In this document: piece by piece, positions 57,144 to 64,000 of the stretch
How the letters are laid out: each line of letters opens with the position of its first letter
Numbering within the stretch: the first letter of the stretch is position 1
From: Stereum hirsutum FP-91666 SS1
Lineage: Eukaryota; Basidiomycota; Agaricomycetes; Russulales; Stereaceae
Length of the DNA: 64,000 bases
NCBI RefSeq assembly: GCF_000264905.1
Contig: NW_006763131.1
Coordinates: forward strand, 2,994,708 to 3,058,707
Direction of reading: 5' to 3'
Notes under the pieces: model-generated
The model's database searches: none
What the model was told of the DNA's origin: nothing
What the model saw: only the letters and a program-made list of their open reading frames with translations
Translations under genes and position numbers: made by a program

Positions 57144-59768
57144 ATGGATGCGAACTACTTTGGATTTGGATTTCCTTCGAACGATCCTCAGCAGTCACTG
57201 CCGCATATACCTGATCACCGTACTGAAGGCAGCACAGACCTGGGTGACTTCTCGCTTCCTTTCCAGCTCGAGAATAACACGACAATACATCCATTTCCCC
57301 CTCCAAATCAACATCATTCCTCCCTTCCAAATACATATAACTCGGAATCACTCAGTGCAGCATACTCGGATCTTCTCGGGACTAGACTTCCACCCTTCTC
57401 CAACCCTACGAACTCCTTCCCGTCCTTCCAACCGTCGACATCCTCTGGCCATGCTAATGGAGACCCTAGCAACCAACTCGAAGTCTTGCGAGAGATGCGA
57501 CGTATCCGAGAGCTCGAGCTAGCGATACACGAAGAGAAACGACGGCTGGCCGAGGAGCTTCGCAAGCAGCGAGAAGCAGAGGTCACGCTAGCTCAATTCG
57601 GCCTATACCAGTCGTCCTCGAGCTCAGGTCTTAGTATACTTCCAGCAGGCACCAGCGCATCTGGCAGTAGTAGCGTCGCGTTCGGGACTCCATCACACTA
57701 CAATCAACCGCTAAACAACCCCCTTCCTACTTTCAACGACCCTTCCGAGCCGCCTTCACATCATACTTCAGACGCATCCCCTCCTTCTCTCGAAACCTCC
57801 ACCACCGCCAATCCTTCCTCCTCCGCTTCTCCCGAACCATCCTCCAACGCCCCTCGCGAGCAGTCCCAATCCCAATCCAAGAAGACTCTAAAGAAAAAGA
57901 AGGACCATATCATAGTCGAGGAGCACGACGCCAAATGCAAGCACTGCTCCAAGACGATGGCCAAGCTGATCCTGCGCGGCCTGCGGAACGAGCTCGACGT
58001 GCCGTACCAGATGCAGTACGAGTGCGGTGACTGTGTCGCCGTGTTCCCCAGGACGATCTCGAAGAAGCGGACGAATCAGTTCGAGGATACGACGTTGCCG
58101 ACTACGTGTGTGGTTTGTACCAGGATTCAGGGGCAGGGTGGGTTTATGGCGAAGAGCAGGGGCCATTTGTCGTTTACGGTCGAGGTGAGGGTGTTATCGA
58201 TTTCTTTGGGTCATGTAAGGGATGCTCATCATGAGGGACAAGGATAGACTATTTGCGTTTCGTGTTCGAAGAAATATAAACGGTGAGTTCGTACTGAGCT
58301 CTCGTGCTTGCCGGCCCCTGACTGTTGACTCGTTTGCAAAGGTGTAGCAACTGTGGCGGAGGAGCAGGCGGTTATGGAAAATGGCGATGTAAAGAGCTCT
58401 TCGAAGGAAACCGTAAAACTTGCACCCTCTCCCATGCCAGGTATTCCCACCTTCCTGCATAAACTTTCTTCGCTCCTGACCACATATCGTTCCGCCCCCA
58501 GTCTCAACGCCAGAGACATGGAGATGGCGGTCTGGTTGCTTCCCGACCAGACCAAAGACGCGCCGGAACTGCCTGATCTACTGGAAACCATGCAAAAGTA
58601 CTGGGAGGAGCATATGATTTCGAAGCTAGCTATTCCAGAGGTATCGTTGTCTCCTGCTTATCACTTCGCCTAATCATTCGCACCACCAAGACTGACGAAG
58701 GCACGGAGGTCCTCGAACACTCACCGGGCTTGAGCACTTTCGAAGATATCCGTCGGAACATCATCGACGTCGGCTTCATGGGTCGTTCTCTATTTACCGA
58801 TCCACCTATGAGCCCGAACCATCGCCTGTACGTGGCTTTAACGTGGGCGAAGCAGCGAGCTCGGAGAGACAAGTCAAAACCAGAGTGGAAGAGGAAAGAA
58901 GGGAAGACGACGGACGAATGGTAACTCTTACTCCCTCCTCCGGTTTTTGAGTCACATATCGCCTCGACTTCTCAACACCAGTGCTGTGTACATAGGGTCG
59001 CCTTCAATACTCGCTGGACAACGTCTCTGATGCCGGACAATGCGATCCCGAGTGCGATGTGGTTACTCGAGTGGGCTATCCCTAGTAAGTCCATCTTATA
59101 CAGTCGTTGCGATTGATTGCGCCGAATGGTGTTGCAATTGTAGATCGCACCTTGAACCTCTCGACGCTCTATCCCTTCGACTACGGCGAAATCGGGGATC
59201 GATACATCTTCTCGTACATCTCGATGCTACGTCCTATACTAGAAGAGCTCGAGGAGCATAACGCCAAGTCGCCGACCGACCCTTGGCTACCTCCACAACA
59301 CCTATGGGTACGTCTCTCATCTTCTGAGAAAAATGATCTGATATACATCGTAACCTTGGTTCTTGTTGTTCGCACGCCCACAGTGTTCTGTGAAAGTCAA
59401 CCCATACGGTAAACCACGCTCTAAAATCTCTCCATCGCCCGAACTAACTCCCTTGCCAATTCGTTCTCTTCTCTTCCATTGCCCGTTCTCCAGCCCTTCG
59501 CCTCCGCACCCTCGAATTCGTCCAACGCAAACTAAATTTCATGCCCCTCGAAGAATACCTCGCTCTCCACCCGGACATCGACCCGGCGTCTCTCTTCCAC
59601 AAAGACGCGGGGAACATCGCGCGCTGTATCGACGCGCGGCCGTCGATAGACGGGCATCATGATATGTCGATCTACGCGAAGAGTCTGGGGCCTGAGATGA
59701 CGTTGGAGAATGTGAAGAGGATAATGGAGATGGAGTTGAATAAGGTGCCGAAGAGGATTGATGTTTGA
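57144..59768 (+). CDS. CxxC-rich conserved basidiomycete protein with coiled coil, function unknown
   Basis: A protein of about 755 residues, in about 8 exons, starts MDANYFGFGFPSNDPQQ. The N-terminal third is Pro/Ser/Asn-rich with a coiled coil at about residues 118-155 (LREMRRIRELELAIHEEKRR). A Lys-rich nuclear-type signal KKTLKKKKDH leads into a cysteine region with pairs CKHC, CGDC, CVVC, CVSC and CSNC, and a following CKELFEGNRKTC. These probably bind two or more zinc ions. The C-terminal half is folded without catalytic signatures I know: LEYLIER-like repeats are absent, but WLLEWAIPNRTLNLSTLYPF, MLRPILEELEEHNAKSP and GPEMTLENVKRIMEMEL are seen. Zinc-binding, coiled coil and nuclear signal together suggest a chromatin or RNA-linked nuclear role. 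That is inference only. It is convergent with TRS31. Confidence 0.8.
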
Positions 59769-60055
59769 GCTTAGTTTGCTTGGGGTTTGATATTGGACTA
59801 CTTTGAGTGTATGGATGGACTTTGTGCTTTATGGAGTAGGCTGACCCGCATGTTGGTTGGAGATGACTTCCTTCACCGCCGAGACGAAGAGGGGAGGGAC
59901 GCCACACTACCACGAAGTCGAGCACACAAATCCAATAGAGGATCCAATAGGATACCAAGACGATCGACATCAAACCTGGTCAAGCAAAGCATAAAAATAC
60001 AACGAATACAGCCGCCGGCACGAGCTGCGCGACAGACAATAAGAAATGATACATG

Positions 60056-60976
60056 TCACTTGAAGAGCTCCTCCCTCTCCAAGACGCTCTTCTCAAGCTT
60101 GATGAGAATGGTAGTCCGAGAGGGATAGAGATCATTTGGTGTGTTGTGTGCCGTGACACGAGCAGGCTAGGGTGGTGCATAACATCCGTTCAAGTCATTT
60201 CAAGAGCAGAGGAGACAAGAAGATGACTGAACGACGTACGAATCCCAGTCCATCCAATACTGCTTCAACGATACCCGCCGTGAAAGACGAACAACTGAGC
60301 TGGCTCATGTCTCGTGGTACGGAGATGTTACGGGTGATGATAGGGTCATTGTCGATGATCATGTCTATGACATTGCGTTCAGACTATCAGAATGAGCTTG
60401 AAGAGAGAATAAGAGCAAACACACATTCATCGTCATTCTCCACACTCTTCTCGATCGCGTCTGCCGGCTTTCCAAAGACGGCCTTCCAGACGTTGGTATG
60501 GATGTTCATGAGTGCGGGCAGAAATCGGATCTCGCGTTTCGGTGCTTTGGATGCCGACTCTGCACGCCATACCATTAACTCAAGAACGCGTGTGCCGAGT
60601 CGATAACCGAGAGTATTCAGCCTGAAGCCTACAGTGTTAAAAAGATAGCTAAGAGCAGGATACGCTGGCGCACTCACCGCCGTTCGAGGTCATTGATACC
60701 GTTAACGCGTTTCTGAGTATATTGCACTAGTTCTGAGAAGAGAAACGCGAAAGATGACGCTGAGACTTGGGCAGTACGGGATTTATTGAGAGGTCTGTCA
60801 TATATGTTCGGACGAGAAAGCGGTTTTGATGGACCGCCGATGGTAGTCGAGATGGAGGGCGCAGTCGGAAGTGAAAAGCGTGCAGACGAAGTGGTCGGCG
60901 AGAGATGTTCTGCTGAGGATAAGGACGAATTGGAGAGGACAGAGAAGCGAGGATGTGGTTGAGAGTAAGAAGCCAT
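60056..60976 (-). CDS. TRS31: TRAPP complex subunit TRS31/TRAPPC5
   Basis: This Bet3-fold subunit is part of the TRAPP guanine-nucleotide exchange complexes for Ypt1/Rab1 at the ER-Golgi boundary. The protein has about 245 residues. After a Ser-rich N-terminus (MASYSQPHPRFSVLSN) come NIYDRPLNKSRTAQVSASSF, AFLFSELVQYTQKRV, LNTLGYRLGTRVLELM, REIRFLPALMNIHTNVWKAV then FGKPADAIEKS, DNDPIITRNISVPRDMSQLS, AGIVEAVLDGLGFPARVTAH, and the end TILIKLEKSVLEREELFK. These match TRS31 throughout, including the K-P-A-D. There are about four exons. The start codon is only 79 bp from the divergent cullin-like gene. Confidence 0.95.
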
Positions 60977-61055
60977 GAGGGCGTTCGCGAAGGAACAATG
61001 GAACGACCGCGTTTGCTACAAAGAGTGCTACTCGGATCCAAATGCGATCTGCACC
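60977..61055. promoter_or_regulatory. Very short divergent intergenic region, TRS31 / cullin-like gene
   Basis: Only 79 bp lie between opposite start codons. The two transcripts probably overlap in their leaders or share one core promoter. An in-frame ATG at 60975 on the plus strand would extend the cullin-like protein into TRS31 and is less likely. Confidence 0.5.
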
Positions 61056-62208
61056 ATGTCATCCTCTTCCACCTCCCACCAGCCTCCTCCACCGCCACCG
61101 GTCCCCTTGACCGCCCCCTCGACGACGTCCGCAAATCCATCGTCGTCCGCAAAAGCCCTCTGGACATACATCGAACCCGCCCTCTTCCACATCCTCCGCT
61201 CTCCCTCCAACAATCCCTCAAAACCACCCGTCCTCGACGTCGCATACCACGTCGGCATACACACCGCAGTTTACAACTACTTCACCGCTCCAGACTCCAA
61301 CCAACCCTCCTCTCCGCTCCCGCCGCTCTCCGAACTTGCTTTCGACGGCGGAAATGGTGACGAGTTTCGCGATGTCGTTCGCGAGGGGCTCTACTCCCAG
61401 CTCGACGATTATTTTGCAGAAGTAGCTCGCGAAATTCTTTTGGGCGCCGCTCAGGACGAATCAACGCTCATCCAGTACCTTGTTCCTGCATTCACCCGCT
61501 TCTCGTCCGGCGCACGATCCGTCGACCGCCTTCTCAGCTACGTCAACAGGTGCGCTAACGTTATTCATTTCCCCAGTTTCAAACAATTCCATCGTCTACA
61601 TAACATCACTCATCCTCCAAATGACCAAAAATAGACACTACGTCAAACGCGTCGCGAGCGAGGATAAAGGCTGGCTGGCCATCAGCGACCTCATAGACCA
61701 AGAAGAGCTCTCCACAATACGCCTCGTCGAAGCCCGTGCCAAACTCTCCATCAGATTGCGCGATCGACGAGCAGAAGAGCTGAAGAAGTGGGGATACGAC
61801 CCAAACGTCGATCCTCCCGAGCGTCGCACCGAAGCAGAAGCATCTGCCGAGGCCGCCAGTGGCCTGGATCGTGTAGTCCCATTGATCTCCCTAGCTCATC
61901 GGCGGTTCAGAGTAGAGGTTCTCGAGCCGCTTCTTGCAGTACCAAAGGCGAAGGGGAAGGGGAAGAAGAAAGGGAAGACAAAAGCGCCACCCGCAGCTCA
62001 ATCGAATGGAGGGGCGGAGAAGCCCTCGGGTCCCAAGGGTAGACTTGCGCGAGCGGTGAAGGAGCTGTTGGAGTCTAAGGAGGGCGATGAGCAGGAAAGG
62101 AGGACTCTGGCGGAGGGTGTGGCCAGAATGCTAGCCGTGACCGGTGTTCGACCGGAACATCCACTACGGCGACGTTTGCGAACATATCTTGACAAGACTT
62201 CGACCTAG
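61056..62208 (+). CDS. Cullin N-terminal-repeat protein lacking the cullin homology domain
   Basis: A protein of about 358 residues has a Pro-rich start MSSSSTSHQPPPPPPVPL. The next block, LWTYIEPALFHILRS, continues PVLDVAYHVGIHTAVYNYFT, the recognisable first cullin repeat. YLVPAFTRFSSGARSVDRLL then SYVNRHYVKRVASEDKGW is the second cullin-repeat signature, spliced across one intron (about 61551-61634). In a full cullin this is followed by about 400 more residues with the cullin homology domain and a C-terminal neddylation lysine. Here the protein instead runs into LISLAHRRFRVEVLEPLLAV, a Lys-rich stretch (KAKGKGKKKGKTKAPP) and a basic helical C-terminus ending LRTYLDKTST. Without the RING-binding half it cannot form a ligase core. 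It may be a regulator or adaptor-binding competitor. Function is inference. Confidence 0.8.
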
Positions 62209-62381
62209 CGCTATGCCTTTTCTTGCAGCTTTTGCACCCCCAGACGAAAGTATCTTGAAGTCATAAAACCCGCGCAATAATATACAACAGAGCTTACACT
62301 CGGCGACTTCCTGAAGAAACAAGATCACATCAATGTTGAATCGTGAACAGAAATAGAGGTGCCACTTACCGCACTGAAACC

Positions 62382-64000
62382 TTAGGATACGCCTCCCGCC
62401 GCGTCCCCTTCTGCATTGACATGTCCCAGATTCAACAATGCATCCATGTCCAATCCCCCGTCCTCAGCACCGTTAAAATCAAAGGTCGAGCTAAAGGCCG
62501 CGAAGTCTATATTATCAATATCGAAATTCGTATCCCCGCCCGTGCCTCCGTCCTGGCCAGAAGAGTCGCCAATATTCGCCAGAAGTGTACCAGGCGATAC
62601 CGCCGCTCCTTGAGTCGAAGAACCAGGCTCGTTATTCTCCGCCGGAGGCACCAAAGAATCTGAGGGGAAAAAGCCAGACCCCTCTGCGGCGTTGCTCTGG
62701 TTCGCCAACGACTGGAAGAGGTCCTCCGGCACTGGGCCCGCTTCTCGGACACCCGAAAAGTCCATCATATCCATGCTCATATTCTGGTCATCCCCTTCTT
62801 TCTTCAGCCCGGGCTCTGAACCTCCAGTTTCCGGTGGTGGTGCGCCAAACAGTTCCTGATTGTTTCCGTCTACTCCATCGACACCATCGGAGAAAAGGTC
62901 CGCCATCTCGATATCCAAGTCCAATTCTATAGGTTTATCCGCTGAGTTGCCCAGCCCAACCTGTGTTTGCGGTGGATCGGAGTCCAGAGTCAGATCGATG
63001 TCCACAGGTCTGTTGGATGCGTTATTCGACGGATCAGGGACTGGACCGTTCGACATCGATGCTGAGTGTATAGTGGCAAATAGGTCGGGAGGGTATTCGT
63101 TCGTGGCTGTTATCCTACCAGACTTCGGAGCGAGAGTCACGGGCGACGCGAGACCCGACTGGATCTCTTCTGGGTTGATGCGTAGAGCAGCGGCGGAGAG
63201 GTCAAGCTTGTGAGGGAATTGGGGGCGATTGAGGCTGGAGAGGGAGATGGTGGATTGACGTCGGGCGGCTGGCGTCGTGCCACCGGGGATAGGAGGAGAA
63301 GATTGCTTGCTGGTAGATGGCGATAAGGAAGGGTCTAGAGGGATGGTGAAGGGAGGAATTGTAGGTGAAGATGGACGAGTTCCGGTTGAGGCTGGTTCGC
63401 CTGGTTGACTGTTGTCAACGTTGATTTCGGAGGGAGGTGGTTCGATCTTCTCTGGTGGGGGCTTCAACGCTTCGGCTTCAGCCTCTGCTCTCAGACGTGC
63501 TCGTTCCCGCTCCATATCACGTTGCAAGACGGCAATCGCATGTAACTACGTTGGGTTAGATGGGACGGCATGAAGACGAACAGGAACTGTACGGACCAGA
63601 TGTGATTCCATAGCATCGCACAGCTGGTCATATTTCTCAAACTCCCTACCCAGTGCCGTTGTGAGACCCTGATGCGGTTGCGGAGCGTATCTCTCTATAT
63701 CCCTTGAAGAACCACGAGTTTCAGCAAAGTCGTATTGGTTGGTTATAATGGGCTACAAACAATCTCTTTGCGTCCGCGTAGAACGCCTGGATCTGACCGG
63801 TCTTCGCAGCCGCATTCTGACAGAAACTCTGTATGTCAATCCGGATTTGAGTATAATGTCAGGGTGAGCTTACCCTCAAGCACGCTGTCATAGCGTTCAA
63901 CTCGGGTTCGAGGATGGCCTGTGGAGGAAGAGGATCTGGAGGTGGAAGCATTGCGCCTGCAGCACTGACAGGTTTGGACGCAGTTGAAGATGTGGTGAAA
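62382..64000 (-). CDS. Acidic, Pro/Ser-rich hypothetical protein, 5' end cut by the window
   Basis: The visible part is about 490 residues in several exons, and the start lies beyond 64000. The N-terminal visible region has helical segments LPPQAILEPELNAMTACLRS, NAAAKTGQIQAFYADAKRL, EFEKYDQLCDAMESHLLHAI and AVLQRDMERERARLRAEAEA. The rest is disordered, Pro/Ser/Asp/Asn-rich, with acidic hydrophobic patches (PIELDLDIEMADLFSDGVD, FDIDNIDFAAFSSTFDFNGA) that look like activation-type segments. The end is GGLDMDALLNLGHVNAEGDA then AGGVS. A short helical N-terminus with acidic tail resembles fungal Mediator tail or coactivator subunits, but I cannot name it. No catalytic domain is visible. Confidence 0.75.

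Noticed and set aside
60975..61055. Earlier ATG for the cullin-like gene
   Set aside because: It overlaps the TRS31 start codon, and the extension has no cullin-like sequence.
1..64000. tRNA genes, CRISPR arrays, terminal repeats or intact transposons
   Set aside because: I looked for T-loop-like motifs, regularly spaced repeats and reverse transcriptase or transposase motifs and found none that hold up by eye.

Overview
This is nuclear DNA from a filamentous basidiomycete, most likely an Agaricomycete. The genes are broken by many short introns of about 50-65 nt with GT..AG ends and CTNAY-like branch sites. The gene set is eukaryotic, and several members are typical of mushroom-forming fungi: HET-C, paired fungal bHLH factors, a basidiomycete-type HMG factor, and a Crinkler/RHS-like P-loop protein. 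Splice junctions were read by eye and protein lengths are estimates.

Layout. 1-10 kb: the 3'-truncated HOG-pathway MAPKKK Ssk2, the divergent GTPase gene RBG1/DRG1, a chromodomain protein with an integrase-like C-terminus, Mediator subunit MED11 and tubulin cofactor A. 10-23 kb is gene-poor. It holds two paralogous bHLH regulators about 8 kb apart and a small multi-pass membrane protein, plus long stretches (notably 15.6-20.8 kb) where I see no gene. 23-28 kb: a secreted FAD-linked (berberine-bridge-like) oxidase and a fungal rhodopsin-like membrane protein, in convergent orientation. 29.6-40 kb: a very large Ser/Pro-rich protein, HET-C with a long Gly/Tyr/Arg/Glu-rich tail, and a Crinkler/RHS-type P-loop protein. 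40-49 kb: TFIID subunit TAF2 carrying three C-terminal bromodomains, divergent from the 40S assembly factor LTV1. 49-64 kb: a nuclear PARP with a WGR domain and histone H1-like repeats, an HMG-box factor, a class-1A-like dihydroorotate dehydrogenase, a CxxC-rich conserved protein, TRAPP subunit TRS31, a cullin N-terminal-only protein, and a 5'-truncated acidic protein.

There is no operon logic here. Genes sit as divergent pairs on short shared promoters (SSK2/RBG1, chromodomain gene/MED11, TAF2/LTV1, TRS31/cullin-like) or as convergent pairs. The theme is housekeeping: transcription initiation (TAF2, MED11), translation and ribosome assembly (RBG1, LTV1), trafficking (TRS31), tubulin folding and stress signalling. 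Set among these are a few accessory genes (HET-C, Crinkler/RHS-like, FAD oxidase, chromodomain protein).

The observations most worth following are the exon structure of RBG1 (coding exons of 18, 16, 15, 14, 17, 6 and apparently only 2 nt), the three bromodomains fused to TAF2, the chromodomain/GPY-F-like protein that may be a captured integrase tail, and the cullin that ends before its RING-binding half.
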